Of a stretch of 64,000 bases of DNA, positions 46,536-57,748 are shown in pieces. The first letter of the stretch is position 1; every line of letters starts with the position of its first letter. Below the pieces are notes generated by a model. The model did not search any database. It saw only the letters and a list, made by a program, of their open reading frames with translations, and was not told where the DNA came from. The position numbers and the translations under genes are program-made. The DNA is taken from positions 1 to 64,000 of the forward strand of contig CALIRQ010000013.1 in NCBI GenBank assembly GCA_938042195.1, in the 5' to 3' direction. The DNA comes from an uncultured archaeon (lineage in GTDB: Archaea; Thermoproteota; Bathyarchaeia; 40CM-2-53-6; CALIRQ01).

Positions 46536-49500
46536 ATGAACCACGGGGCTTTGAAGGCAAGGCGCCGCTTCGCCATTTTCCTACTTCTCTTGATCTTGCC
46601 TTGGCCCCTCCCCTCGATCCAAGCGCCCGGAGCGGTTCGCTTCTACGTCCCGCCTTTGGACGGGAAATTCCCGAAGGATGCCTTCTCCCCCGGCACGGAA
46701 TACCCCAAGGCCGGCAACTTAAGCCTCCCCGCCGTAGAAGGCGCAAGGAGGGTCGTAGCGATCCTCGTTGACTTCCGGGACCTCAACCACACGAAGAGCA
46801 AAGAGGAAATGAGGGACGTAGTATTCAGGCAGATGGATGCCTATTGGAGGGAAGTTTCCTATGGGACCATCTGGATCGAAGGGGACGTTACCGATTGGTT
46901 GAAGCTCGATCGAAGCATGAACTATTATGGGGAGGACTTCGGCATGATAGATACCAATGGCTTGGAGCTCGTTAGAGATGCCATCTCCAAGGCGGATCCT
47001 TGGGTCGATTTCTCGAGGTATGACCATGTGCTGATAATCCATGCCGGTTGCGGCCAAGAGTCCTCCTACAATCCGTTCGATATATGGTCCGTCCATTATT
47101 TCTCCATATATCCCCCTATATTCGCCGATGGCGTAAGGATAACTTCGGCATCGGTCGCCCCGGAAATGGAGAGAGATGGGGTTTCGCTTGGGACGATCGC
47201 TCATGAATTTGGGCACGCTCTCGGTCTACCCGACCTCTACGATGTCAATCACGTAGATCCCGGGCACTTCGTTGACGGATGGTGCGTCATGGGAACCGGC
47301 TCTAAGAACGGAAATCCGAGGGGATCGATGCCACCCCACCCGATGATCTGGTGCAAGATCAAGCTCGGATGGGTGAAGGACTCCAACGTGATCACGGTCA
47401 GGGCTGGGGAGTACGCCAATGTGACCCTACAGCCATCAGAGCTGAAGGCATCCGGCCACCTCGCGATAAAGCTGCCGCTCTCAGATGGGCGATATTATCT
47501 GGTGGAGGCGAGGCAGAGGATTGGATTCGATGCGAGCCTCCCGAATTACGGCGTATTGATCAGTCTGATCGATGAATCTCGAAGAAGCGGAAATGGGATC
47601 GTGAGGTTGCTCAACGCAGATCCCACCAGGCCCAGCCTCTCGAACGCTTCCTTCAAACCATCCCAGGAGTTCAGGGATGCTGATAATGGTATAAGCGTTT
47701 CCATAGCATCCCAGCACAATTTTTCTTTCGTCGTTATCGTCAATAGGAAGGGTCCGGTGCCCGATTTGAGAATAGAGGCGCTGAGGATCGATCCGAGGTT
47801 GCCGAGGGCCGGAGATAACGTGACGATAGCGATCGAAATAAAGAACGTCGGTAGCGCAAGGGCCGACTCATTTCGCTTTAGGCTCCATATCGATAATGAG
47901 CTCATCCGAGAGATGGAGCTATCCCTTGGGCCAAGCGAGGCAATGGAGGTTAAGGCTTATTGGATCGCGAAGCCCGGCGAGCATTTGTTGTGGGCGATCG
48001 TCAACGAAGGGGGGGATATCCCCGAGGGCAACTTGAGCGATAATAGGGCGGAGCTCAAGGTGACGGTTGGGGTCCTGCTGGCGCTGAAGGGCTTGAGCCC
48101 CGGTACCATAGTTAAGATCGACGGCGAGCCATATGAGGCCGGATCGAGTGGCGAGGTGATGCTCATGGTCAGCCCGGGCCATCATGAAATCGAGGTCCCG
48201 CTCATGAGGGAGCAGGGGGGCTTAAGGAAGATATTCTCCAAATGGAGCGATGGGGAGACATCGAACCCTAGGAGGATTGCCGTTGAGAGCGATACAGTGA
48301 TGGAGGCGCTTTATAGGAAGCAATATCTGATCGCGGTTGAAGCGAATGGGGGGATGGCCTCCGGCGGTGGATGGTACGATGAGGGCTCGAGGGTTCAGGT
48401 AAACGCGCAATCCATTTGCCAGATAGAGGATGGGAGGTGGAGGAAGTTATTCATTGGGTGGTCTGGCGATTCGCATGAAAGGGAACCATCGATAACGATC
48501 CTAGCGGATGGGCCCCGCAGGCTCGTTGCGAATTGGAGGGATCAATTCTTCCTCGAGGTCCGATCCCAATTCGGGAACCCCTCCGGGTCCGGATGGTATG
48601 ATAGCGGTTCCACGGCCAGCATCCGAGTCGATCGGGTGATCGAGCTCGGGAATGGGACGAGGAGGGTGTTCGTTGAATGGGGTGGGGATTTGAAGATCGC
48701 CTCCAACGAGGCTATGGTGCGGATGGATGGGCCGAAGACCGCCATTGCGAAATGGAAAACGCAGTACGAAGTGGCCATATCCGCGGTCGGTATGCCGAAT
48801 GATGCCATTCTCAACATAACCATAAACGGGGATTTGCATAAGTTCATTGGCGACCCCATACGCGGATGGTTCGATGCGGATTCCGAGATGAGGTTCGACT
48901 TGGAGCCAAAGGCGATAAAGAGGTTGTGGATGAGCTGGGAATTTGATCATTGGAGGAACTCCAAGAGCTTGAAGGTCGCATCGCCGCTCAGATTGATCGC
49001 CCCGGAGAACATAACCGGGGTATTCGTCGCCAGAAGCCTTTGCGTGATCTACACGGCGCTATATGGCACGCCGTTGATGCAGGAGGCGGACCTCCTGAGG
49101 AGGTTCAGGGATGAGAGCGTTCTTTCCACGTTCATAGGCAAGCGCTTCTTCTCGGCCTTTGACCCCCTTTACTATTCCTTCAGCCCATCCCTCTCCTATG
49201 GGGTTTCGAGGAACGATTGGGTGAAATCCGCGACCGCTCTCCTCCTCTTCCCGTTGGTCAAGTCCCTCTACCTCGCTGCCTCCCTTCAATCGGCTTTGGG
49301 GCTGAGCAGCGACTTTGGCGTCATACTGAGCGGCATCGTAATCACCTTCTTGATAGGGAGCTTGTACTTCGCACCATTGATAGCCCTCATATTCTTCGGC
49401 CTCAGGAGCCATACGGATATATCGGGCGCTCTGAAGAAATCGTTCGCATTCTTCTTCTACTCCTTCGCCTTGACAGCGTCAATAATGATCCTCTCGGCCA

Positions 49501-49643
49501 TCCTGAGGCTGGAGGCCTCCGCGGCCTACGCGAGCCTCGCCTTTGCGATATCCTCAACCTTCTTGGCGGGCTTCGGGCTGATATATTCGATAGCGAGGCT
49601 CATTTTTAAACCGGAGGCCCGCGGCCAGGATATCCTTAAATAG
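46536..49643 (+). CDS. M6-family metalloprotease with CARDB-like and repeat domains and a C-terminal multi-TM region
   Basis: Signal peptide; [22 protein letters not shown]-like [19 protein letters not shown]; repeated [17 protein letters not shown] units. Confidence 0.88.
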   Translation: MNHGALKARRRFAIFLLLLILPWPLPSIQAPGAVRFYVPPLDGKFPKDAFSPGTEYPKAGNLSLPAVEGARRVVAILVDFRDLNHTKSKEEMRDVVFRQMDAYWREVSYGTIWIEGDVTDWLKLDRSMNYYGEDFGMIDTNGLELVRDAISKADPWVDFSRYDHVLIIHAGCGQESSYNPFDIWSVHYFSIYPPIFADGVRITSASVAPEMERDGVSLGTIAHEFGHALGLPDLYDVNHVDPGHFVDGWCVMGTGSKNGNPRGSMPPHPMIWCKIKLGWVKDSNVITVRAGEYANVTLQPSELKASGHLAIKLPLSDGRYYLVEARQRIGFDASLPNYGVLISLIDESRRSGNGIVRLLNADPTRPSLSNASFKPSQEFRDADNGISVSIASQHNFSFVVIVNRKGPVPDLRIEALRIDPRLPRAGDNVTIAIEIKNVGSARADSFRFRLHIDNELIREMELSLGPSEAMEVKAYWIAKPGEHLLWAIVNEGGDIPEGNLSDNRAELKVTVGVLLALKGLSPGTIVKIDGEPYEAGSSGEVMLMVSPGHHEIEVPLMREQGGLRKIFSKWSDGETSNPRRIAVESDTVMEALYRKQYLIAVEANGGMASGGGWYDEGSRVQVNAQSICQIEDGRWRKLFIGWSGDSHEREPSITILADGPRRLVANWRDQFFLEVRSQFGNPSGSGWYDSGSTASIRVDRVIELGNGTRRVFVEWGGDLKIASNEAMVRMDGPKTAIAKWKTQYEVAISAVGMPNDAILNITINGDLHKFIGDPIRGWFDADSEMRFDLEPKAIKRLWMSWEFDHWRNSKSLKVASPLRLIAPENITGVFVARSLCVIYTALYGTPLMQEADLLRRFRDESVLSTFIGKRFFSAFDPLYYSFSPSLSYGVSRNDWVKSATALLLFPLVKSLYLAASLQSALGLSSDFGVILSGIVITFLIGSLYFAPLIALIFFGLRSHTDISGALKKSFAFFFYSFALTASIMILSAILRLEASAAYASLAFAISSTFLAGFGLIYSIARLIFKPEARGQDILK

Positions 49644-49696
49644 GACCCGGTAGAAAAATAAGGGAGATAGCCATAGAGGAGAACCCGAAGGCGAAT

Positions 49697-50005
49697 ATGG
49701 CGGAAATATGCTCGGTTTGCGGTTTGCCGAAGGACCTCTGCGTTTGTGGAACAATCAGCATGGAGCAACAAGTCATAAGGATAAGGACCGAATCCAGGAG
49801 ATGGGGGAAGCCCATGACGATCATAGAGGGGATCGATCCTAAGAGCGTTGATCTGAAGGAGATCGCGGCCAAGCTCAAGAGCATGTGCGCATGCGGCGGT
49901 ACCGTGAAGAACGCGACGATAATGCTCCAAGGGGATCATAGGGAAAAGGCTAGGGAGATGCTGGCCAAGCTAGGTTTCCCCCAGAGTAGCATAGAAGTCC
50001 ATTAG
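49697..50005 (+). CDS. Translation initiation factor aIF1 (SUI1)
   Basis: [48 protein letters not shown]. Confidence 0.95.
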   Translation: MAEICSVCGLPKDLCVCGTISMEQQVIRIRTESRRWGKPMTIIEGIDPKSVDLKEIAAKLKSMCACGGTVKNATIMLQGDHREKAREMLAKLGFPQSSIEVH

Positions 50006-50135
50006 AGCCCAAGGCGCGATGAAGGCACCGGATCGATGGAAAGGCTAATCCGGGTTATAGAGGTCAACGCGATCCTCAGATGGGGCCGCCGATCCGCGAG
50101 AGGGCTTCCCATCGAATTTTGATCGGGATTGGGCC

Positions 50136-51077
50136 CTAGGCGTTTATGGAGAGGGCATCCTTCAAACCCTTATATCGGTTCCTGACTGTGACCTCCGTCA
50201 CGTTGGCGACCTCGGCTATCTCCTTCTGCGTCTTCTTCTCCCCCTCCAAGACGCAGGCCACATAGATGGCGGCGGCTGCTAGGCCCATCGGATCCTTTCC
50301 CGCTATAACGCCTTTCTCCTTCGCCATATTTATGACCTCTATCGCCCTCCTTTGGGTCTTCATATCTATCCCCGCCTTAGAGGCGATCTTGGAGACGCAC
50401 CTGATAGGGTCCTCGACCGGCATCTTCAGGTTCAATTCCCTCAGCAATAGCCTATAGCATCGAGCTATGTCCTTTTTCCTCATCCTGCTCGCCTCGGCCA
50501 TGTCCTTCAGGGTCCTCGGGGTCTCCGAGAGTCTACAGGCCGCATAGAGCGAGGCGGCTGCTATGCCGGCTATGGACCTGCCCCTCACCAAGCCCCCCTC
50601 CAGGGCCTTCCTATATATGACGGCGGCTCTCTCCTTTAGGGAGGGCGGTATGTGGAGCTTATCGGCCAGCCTATCGATCTCGGCCATCGCTTGAGCTAGG
50701 TTCCTATCCTCGGAGGAGTGGACTCTCGTCCTCATCTGCCATTTCCTGAGCTTCAACATTTCGAGCTTGGTGGATAGCGGTAGCTGCCTTCCATACGCAT
50801 CCCTATCAACCCTCTCTATGACTGTGGAGAGGCCCTTGTCGTGTATGGAGAACGAAGTCGGGATCCCAACCCTGCCCCGCTCATCCCTTTCCTCCTTCGT
50901 GAAGGCCCTCCATTCCGGGCCTTGGTTGAGGGCGTGCTCGCTTATGACGAGGCCGCAATCGCGGCAGATGACTTCTCCCTGCTCGTAATCCTCAACTAGG
51001 TTCGCGCTACCGCATTCTGGGCATGAGGAAACCTTCCTTTGCCCTATCCTTGGGTGAAGCCCCCCTTCGGATCCCAA
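50136..51077 (-). CDS. tfb: Transcription initiation factor TFB
   Basis: CPECGSANLVEDYEQGEVICRDCGLVISE zinc ribbon; two cyclin repeats. Confidence 0.97.
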   Translation of the reverse strand: MGSEGGLHPRIGQRKVSSCPECGSANLVEDYEQGEVICRDCGLVISEHALNQGPEWRAFTKEERDERGRVGIPTSFSIHDKGLSTVIERVDRDAYGRQLPLSTKLEMLKLRKWQMRTRVHSSEDRNLAQAMAEIDRLADKLHIPPSLKERAAVIYRKALEGGLVRGRSIAGIAAASLYAACRLSETPRTLKDMAEASRMRKKDIARCYRLLLRELNLKMPVEDPIRCVSKIASKAGIDMKTQRRAIEVINMAKEKGVIAGKDPMGLAAAAIYVACVLEGEKKTQKEIAEVANVTEVTVRNRYKGLKDALSINA

Positions 51078-51278
51078 GCATCATCGCCCTCCCCGGCCCC
51101 TTGTACCGGAGGGCGAAGCGGATAAATCGATAGTATATAAATATTTCCCTTTTGGAGCCCCTCAAGAGGCCCCTCCCTGAAGGAAAAGCGATAATCCATG
51201 TTCGCTAAGGAGGGCTATTCGCATCCCTCCGATATGGTTAAATTTCCACATCGAATTGTCTCCCACGGCCCGGGGAGA

Positions 51279-51417
51279 AGCCCGGTGGAGCGGTCGAATC
51301 CCGCGCCGAGTGTAGCGGCCAAGCATAGCAATGGCCACGATCAGGCCACTATAGGGCTCTGGATCCCCCTTGAGGGGAAACCTGCCGACGGGAGTTCGAA
51401 TCTCCCCCGGGCTACCA
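51279..51417 (+). tRNA. tRNA-Gln(CTG) with three predicted introns (51289-51310, 51331-51354, 51363-51379), CCA encoded
   Basis: Joined exons AGCCCGGTGG+TGTAGCGGCCAAGCATAGCA+GGCTCTGG+ACCTGCCGACGGGAGTTCGAATCTCCCCCGGGCTACCA give a complete cloverleaf; introns 1 and 2 have clean BHB motifs. Confidence 0.88.
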
Positions 51418-51476
51418 CTCGGTTCTGCAGAATATACCATCGCTTTCAACGGTGGAGGGCATCAAGGGACTCCCGC

Positions 51477-52623
51477 CTAATCCATTCCCTGAGCCCGGCC
51501 CAGGGCTTCGAGCTGGGCCCCATCCTCGCCATTGGGGCCCATGACGACCCTATGGGACTCCGCCATAGCATCCTCGACTAGGATCGCCTCCGGGTCCAGC
51601 TCCAGCGAACGCGCGAACTCCTTCAGCATCTCGAGCTTCGAAGCCCTCGCCTTTGGCTTGATGCAAAGCCCGGAGCGGGCATAGATCAGCCGGAGCCTCT
51701 CCACGCCGAGCATCTTAACCTCCGCAAAGCTGTCCAGCTTATGGCCCATCATATACTCGATGACATCCCTATTGACGCCCAAAGCGGCCAGCTGCGTCCG
51801 GAAGAACTTGCAGATGCTATGGGGTCGGAGCTCATATCGAGGCGGGGGCGAGAGGTCGATGAGGCCGGCCTTGAGGAGGAGATCATGATCCTATGACCCC
51901 GCCCGGGGTCAGCGGCTGAATCCCCCGGGCCCGCTCGTTCCGGAAGAGCGGGGAATCGTCATGGATCTCCTCCGCCGTATTTTCCCTCCCCCTTCCCTCG
52001 AGGTAAAGCCTCAGATCGGCCGCCTCCTGTCCCAGAAATGTATCATACTCGCGTATTTGCCCCTTGTCATCTCTGCCTCCAAATGGACATGGATGGGCAA
52101 TATGCCCCCCTCCAAATCCTCCTCAACATGGCGATATTTGAGGCGGACCAAGGCCCCGACCCTGAATCCCCGCAGGGCCAGGCAGGAGATTATGGCCTTC
52201 CCGCGAAGATCGGCGACATCCATGAGTCTTGCGAGCTCCTCTTGGGTTGGAACGCGATCGCTATAGATGACCCGCCTCGAAAGCGCATATGGCAGCAAGC
52301 CTCGCGCCATTCGCTCGATAGAGCCCTGACGCCCTTGATTGCTGATCGTACCAGGGGCAAGCCCAGAGGCCTTAAGGTCGAGGGCGAAGCTATCGAGCCG
52401 ATTGGCGTGATCGTTAATGAAATCCATTTTGAGGTTTTCCATCCGGCCTGAGGCATTCCTCGATCCCTTCATCCGGTCCCTTGCCAATCCATTTGCAGAA
52501 GCGATGGATCCCATACATGTATTGGTATAGCGTGGCCCTCGATCCCGAGTTCGAGAGCATGATCCTCTTGGCGAGCTCCATCGCGGCTCGGCTTTGGAGC
52601 GTAAACTCGATCAGCGCCGGCAT
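51477..52623 (-). pseudogene. Degraded archaeal tyrosine recombinase/integrase in several frames
   Basis: Frames with YQYMYGIHRFCKWIGK, MARGLLPYALSRRVIYSDRVPTQEELARLMDVADLRGKAIISCLALRGFRVGALVRLKYRHV, RPHSICKFFRTQLAALGVNRDVIEYMMGHKLDSFAEV are split by frameshifts/stops. Confidence 0.78.
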
Positions 52624-52928
52624 CTTCGATGAGAAGGCCTCGATGATCCACTCCAGAAGCCTCCGCTCCCCAGGGGATCGGGGCGCAGGCAGTATCAGCG
52701 CGAAGGGGCGATGGAGCCTCCGGCCGATCGGGCCATGGGCTATCCGAATGGCAAAGGCCCATCAGGCTTGGGCCTCAGGATCAGCTCCGATCCCATCCGG
52801 CTAACAGCCCTCCCCCCTCCGACCGGCCTTAATGGCCGGCTCCAATTTGAAGAGACGGGCTCCGGGGAGGCGAAGGCATTCGCCCGGCCTCCAATTAGGG
52901 ATGCAAACCTTAAGGCTGCAAAACCGAG

Positions 52929-53429
52929 TTGGAGAGCGCAAAGGTTATCATATCGAATGCCCTGAAGACATGCGGAATTGGTGTGGGTCTTACCATGAAG
53001 GAAAGGATAATTGAAATGAGCAAAAGCTTTCCGGCCAGATTTGAAGAGCAAAAAGATGGAACCCTCCTTCTGGAATCCAAAATAGCGGAGAGGAAAGCCT
53101 TCCTTTCGAAAAGGGCCTTGATCTACCGGGCGAGGTTAAGGGTTGATGAGGAAAGGAGGGCGATCAGGTTCTTCGAGACCCTTGAGGAGACCGGATTCGG
53201 GATCACCGGCGCGGGATCCGATGATATAAGCTCGGGTTTTGGATTAAAAAAGGAAACCTATAAGATAACTGGGAAGCGGAGGGAAGGTAGCATAGAGGAG
53301 CTCTCGAAGCTGTTCGGGAAGGAGTACAAGTACTCATGGGATTATTCCCGGTTGAGGGAGGCCATTCGGCGCGAGGCCGAAGGAGCCGGTTATGCCTTCT
53401 CAATATGCTTAACGGAGGGGGATATTTGA
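52929..53429 (+). CDS. Hypothetical protein (start probably ATG 52995)
   Basis: 166 aa ORF; MKERIIEMSKSFPARFEEQKDGTLLLESKIAERKAF. Confidence 0.6.
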   Translation: MESAKVIISNALKTCGIGVGLTMKERIIEMSKSFPARFEEQKDGTLLLESKIAERKAFLSKRALIYRARLRVDEERRAIRFFETLEETGFGITGAGSDDISSGFGLKKETYKITGKRREGSIEELSKLFGKEYKYSWDYSRLREAIRREAEGAGYAFSICLTEGDI

Positions 53430-53605
53430 TCTCTCTCCCAACCAAAGGGGATGGTTCGAGGATAATCCCTCAATCGGACGGCTCCGTAATGGCTTAGAGG
53501 AAGGGTGGCATTCTCGGATGGCTATGGGCCGAGCGGGCCCCAATGCTTTGGAATAATCGCTGCTGAGAAATCTTTTAATGCAAGTTATGTAAACCTAAAA
53601 TTAGG

Positions 53606-55759
53606 ATGATTAAGCCGAAGTTGAACAAAGACCGCTTGATAGAACTATTGAAGGCTCGAGGCATTAGCGATACCTTGGCACTCGAAGGTCCTGGCGTCAG
53701 CGAGGAGGACATAGTCTTCATATTGAGAAAAAAGAAATTAAAGATTGACGAGGCCTTTTTCCGGGATCTCGCTAACGAATTGGGGCTCCCCTTCATTAGA
53801 AGGGAGGAGTTGAGAAGCGGTAGCGACTTGGCCGTGATAATGCCCTATGGATTGCTCAAGGAAAACATAATCCTCCCGTTGGAGGTATCGCCGGAAAGGG
53901 TCAAGTTCGCCACGGCCAATCCATTGAACCTAAAGCTGTTATCGTTGCTGGAGACCATACTCGGGAGGAGGGTGGAGATTTGCGTGGCCTCCATTGAGGC
54001 TATCGAGGAAGCCATAGACAGGGGATATGAGAGGATCCACAAATATAGGGCCCTGAAGGAACTATATTATAGAAGGCCGGACGAATCAGCATTCAGGGTA
54101 TTATATCCGTGGCAAAGGGCCTTCATCATAGGTTTGTTAACGATCTTCGCGATCCTATTCATAGTGAATTACCCGGCATCCTTCATCCTCCTTTTCTCAA
54201 TCATAAACGCAATATATTTCTCAATCAATCCCATTAAGTTTTATATTTCGTTCAAGGGATTTCTGAGATCCAGAAGGGTAATCTTCGTATCGGATGAGGA
54301 TGTGAGGAGCGCAAAAGAGGGATCATTACCAACCTATACAATCCTGATCCCGCTTTATAGGGAGGCGAAGATGTTGTCTAGCATAATAAGGAACGTGCGC
54401 AGGATGGATTATCCGCCGGATAAGCTAGATGTGAAGATCTTGGTGGAGGAGAAGGATTCCGAAACATTGGAAGAGGCGAAGAGATTGGGCCTCCTCGGGA
54501 ATCGTGACCCGACGAAGATTTTGCTTCCATTTACATCGAACGGTCGCGCTGGCGGGATGGCGGTCGAAAGACCAACGCCATCTATGAAAGTCATTGATGG
54601 CAAAGGCATGATCGTCGGAGAGGTCGCCGATTTCATATCGAGCGATTGGCTCCCGGAGCCGATATTGATCGTGAGGGATGGATCGGAGCGCCAGTTGGAG
54701 ATCCCATATGGGTTCGTCAAGGCGATACGGGATGTCGTGTTGCTCAGGGAGGGCTTCGATCGATTGATGGAACTGAATAAGGAACTGCTGAAGATATTCG
54801 ATCTAATAGTCGTCCCGGAAGCCGATGTGATGACGAAGCCGAGGGCTTGTAATTACGGATTGTTGAGGGCGATCGGGGAATACTGCGTGATATTCGATGC
54901 CGAGGACAACCCGGAGCCGGATCAATTGAAAAAGGCATCCATAGCTTTCCAACGCACCAAGGCCGACGTTGTTTGCTTGCAATCGCACTTGAACTTCTAC
55001 AATCCCAAGGAGAATTTGTTGACTAGGTTCTTCTCCTTGGAATACTCGTTTTGGTTCGATCATTATTTGGAGGGATTGGATGCGGTGGATGCCCCGCTTC
55101 CGCTCGGCGGGACGAGCAACCACTTCAGGACCAATAAATTGAGGGAGCTGGGCGGATGGGATCCCTACAATATGACCGAGGATGCCGACCTAGGAGTCAG
55201 GATAGCAAGAAGGGGGATGAGGACAGCGATGCTTAACTCATATACGTTTGAGGAGGCCAATAGCAAGCTCTGGAATTGGATCCGCCAGAGGTCAAGGTGG
55301 AATAAGGGATACATACAAACTTACTTGGTGCATATGAGGCATCCACGCCGGCTGATGAGGGAGTTGGGTTGGAAGAGGTTCCTCCTCTTCCAGCTCACCT
55401 TCGGCGGAAACATCTTCCTCCCGTTGGTAAATCCAATCCTTTGGACTGTCACGATATTGGAGCTGTTATCGCCCGGCATCTTCAAATTCCTATTCTTCTA
55501 TCCAATAGTATACATCTGCATGTTCAACTTATTTGTGGGGAACTTGGTCTACATACTACTTCATCTCGGACCAATAATAATAAAGAAGAACTACACATCG
55601 ATCCCGCTGGCCCTTGCAATACCAGCGTATTGGGTGTTAATAAGCGTGGGGGCATGGAGAGGAGCCATACAATTGATCACGAAGCCCTTCTATTGGGAGA
55701 AGACAGACCATGGCCTCTCCAAGCTGATCGGGGAAGAGATCCATGCCGGAAGAATTTAA
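53606..55759 (+). CDS. GT2 glycosyltransferase with N-terminal T2SSE_N/MshEN-like domain and PRC-barrel-like insertion
   Basis: DLANELGLPFIRREEL...VKFATANPLN; YTILIPLYREAKML; VVPEADVMTKPRACNYGL; FDAEDNPEPDQL; QRSRWNKGY; insert MKVIDGKGMIVGEVADF...IPYGFVKAIRDVVLL. Confidence 0.87.
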   Translation: MIKPKLNKDRLIELLKARGISDTLALEGPGVSEEDIVFILRKKKLKIDEAFFRDLANELGLPFIRREELRSGSDLAVIMPYGLLKENIILPLEVSPERVKFATANPLNLKLLSLLETILGRRVEICVASIEAIEEAIDRGYERIHKYRALKELYYRRPDESAFRVLYPWQRAFIIGLLTIFAILFIVNYPASFILLFSIINAIYFSINPIKFYISFKGFLRSRRVIFVSDEDVRSAKEGSLPTYTILIPLYREAKMLSSIIRNVRRMDYPPDKLDVKILVEEKDSETLEEAKRLGLLGNRDPTKILLPFTSNGRAGGMAVERPTPSMKVIDGKGMIVGEVADFISSDWLPEPILIVRDGSERQLEIPYGFVKAIRDVVLLREGFDRLMELNKELLKIFDLIVVPEADVMTKPRACNYGLLRAIGEYCVIFDAEDNPEPDQLKKASIAFQRTKADVVCLQSHLNFYNPKENLLTRFFSLEYSFWFDHYLEGLDAVDAPLPLGGTSNHFRTNKLRELGGWDPYNMTEDADLGVRIARRGMRTAMLNSYTFEEANSKLWNWIRQRSRWNKGYIQTYLVHMRHPRRLMRELGWKRFLLFQLTFGGNIFLPLVNPILWTVTILELLSPGIFKFLFFYPIVYICMFNLFVGNLVYILLHLGPIIIKKNYTSIPLALAIPAYWVLISVGAWRGAIQLITKPFYWEKTDHGLSKLIGEEIHAGRI

Positions 55760-56038
55760 TGGATGTTGGGCGCACCGCCCCTTGGGGCCTCATCATGGAG
55801 TCGAAATCCATGCAATCGAGCGCGCCAACCCCTCCGCCCCATGGATAATTGGCCCCCTTGGGGGAGTCCCTAAGGCCCATATGCCCCAAGCTCGTCTGCC
55901 AGCCGAGGAGGATGAACGCCCAATATCGAATCTCGGGCGTGAAATGGATGGGCCGGAGCGGATTTTGTCGATAAGAGCCTTTAGCATCCCTTTCATCCCC
56001 GATCGATTTTCCGAGATAACCTCGAGGGGAATGGACAT

Positions 56039-57748
56039 ATGGTAGAGGGTTCCATGGGCACATCTACCATAAAAAATATGGAGGGCGCTCCTTCCAAATC
56101 CGAGCGCTTTTTAAGAGCGATCATCGACAACTTACCGGACCCAATCTTCGTCAAGGATGCGGAATTCAGGTACGTTATAGTCAATAGGGCATACGCGAAT
56201 TATCTCGGCAGGACCGAGGACGAGATCTTGGGGAGGACCGATTATGAGCTTTACCCTAAGGAGCAGGCCGATTTCTTCAGGGAGTGGGACAAGAAGGTAA
56301 TCGAAGGAGGTTCCACGGTATATATACCGGAAGAGGTTTCCCTAGATGCGAGTGGAGTCCCTCACACGCTACTCGTCAAGAAGGCCCCGCTTAAGGATGA
56401 GAAGGGAAGGGTGACGCATATAATAGGCATTACGGTGGACATCACTGAGCGCAAGGAGATCGAGGAGGATCTCCGCAAAAGGAGCGAGGAGGCATCGGCC
56501 ATTCAAGAAGCCTCTTTGGGAATACTCAATAAGTTGGACCCGAGGGAGCTCCTTACGACCATCTTGGAGCGCGCTGCATCGATAACTGGGGCATCGGATG
56601 GATTCATTTACATACTACAGCCTAATGGACAGGAGGCAATAATGGTAGCTGGAATAGGCAAATTTTCGGAATATCGGGACTTTAGGCTGAGGCGCGGCCA
56701 AGGGCTATCCGGCTTGGCCATAGAAACGGGCAGGACCCAAGCGGTCGACGACTATCAATCCTTCCCGAATAAAATCTCGGGCTTCGAATGGATACGCGCG
56801 CTCGTTTGCACTCCCCTCAAATCGAGCCGGGGGGTAATCGGCGTGCTCGGCTTATCCCATTCGGAGGAGGGCAAGGTTTTCGATCATAAAGCGATCTCAT
56901 TGGTGGAGCGCATCGGATATGTAGCTTCGATAGCCTTGGAGAATGCCAAGCTCTTCTCCGAAGCGCGCGAGGAGGCCCTTAGGCGCAGGGATGCGGAGGA
57001 GGCCCTCAGGCGCCATCTGAAGGATTTGGAGATGTTGCTGGAGGAGAAGACGAAGGAATTTCAGAAGGTGGAGGAGATAGCGGCCATAGGTAGGGTCGCT
57101 GCTATGGTCGGACACGATTTACGGAACCCACTTCAGGTCTTGGTGAATTTGATATACCTGATGGAGGAAACGATGGCTATGAATGAGGAATTCGCAAAAC
57201 TGTCCAAGGGGTTAAAAATCGACATGCTCCTGAGCAACATGAAGAAACAAATTGAGTATATGAATAAGATAGTTTCAGACTTACAGGATTACGCTAGGCC
57301 CATAAAACCCGAGCTCGTTGAAACGGATTTGAAGGAATTCGCTGAGGAGATCATCTCCTCCATATCGGTGCCGGAGAAGGTTAAGGTGACGATCGATATT
57401 GGGGAAAGCTTCAAGTTGATGATCGACCCATCCTTGATGAGGAGGGTATTCCTCAACCTAATAACCAACGCGATCCAAGCCATGCCAGATGGGGGGTCGC
57501 TGAGGATCTGCGCGTCTATGGATGGGGGAACAGCCTTAGTGAGCTTCGAGGATACCGGCATTGGAATACCGAGGGAGAACTTGGATAAGCTCTTCAGGCC
57601 GCTCTTCACGACCAAGTCCAAGGGACAGGGTTTCGGATTGGCCGTTTGCAAGCGGATCGTCGAAGCCCACGGTGGCACGATCGGCGTCGAGAGCGAAGTT
57701 GGGAAGGGCTCAAAATTCACGATCAAGCTACCGGTCATGGGAAGGTGA
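56039..57748 (+). CDS. Hybrid sensor histidine kinase (PAS-GAF-HisKA-HATPase)
   Basis: PAS IIDNLPDPIFVKDAEFRYVIVN; H-box VGHDLRNPLQVL; NLITNAIQAMPDGG, GTGIG/GQGFGLAVCKRIVEAHGG-type boxes. Confidence 0.93.
   Translation: MVEGSMGTSTIKNMEGAPSKSERFLRAIIDNLPDPIFVKDAEFRYVIVNRAYANYLGRTEDEILGRTDYELYPKEQADFFREWDKKVIEGGSTVYIPEEVSLDASGVPHTLLVKKAPLKDEKGRVTHIIGITVDITERKEIEEDLRKRSEEASAIQEASLGILNKLDPRELLTTILERAASITGASDGFIYILQPNGQEAIMVAGIGKFSEYRDFRLRRGQGLSGLAIETGRTQAVDDYQSFPNKISGFEWIRALVCTPLKSSRGVIGVLGLSHSEEGKVFDHKAISLVERIGYVASIALENAKLFSEAREEALRRRDAEEALRRHLKDLEMLLEEKTKEFQKVEEIAAIGRVAAMVGHDLRNPLQVLVNLIYLMEETMAMNEEFAKLSKGLKIDMLLSNMKKQIEYMNKIVSDLQDYARPIKPELVETDLKEFAEEIISSISVPEKVKVTIDIGESFKLMIDPSLMRRVFLNLITNAIQAMPDGGSLRICASMDGGTALVSFEDTGIGIPRENLDKLFRPLFTTKSKGQGFGLAVCKRIVEAHGGTIGVESEVGKGSKFTIKLPVMGR

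Noticed and set aside
50036-50122. 28-codon ORF MERLIRVIEVNAILRWGRRSARGLPIEF between aIF1 and TFB
   Set aside because: No promoter, hairpin or downstream same-strand target gene; likely chance
55743-56045. 100-aa ORF between the glycosyltransferase and histidine kinase
   Set aside because: Pro/Arg/His-rich composition typical of a spurious frame; overlaps other frames and lacks a recognisable domain
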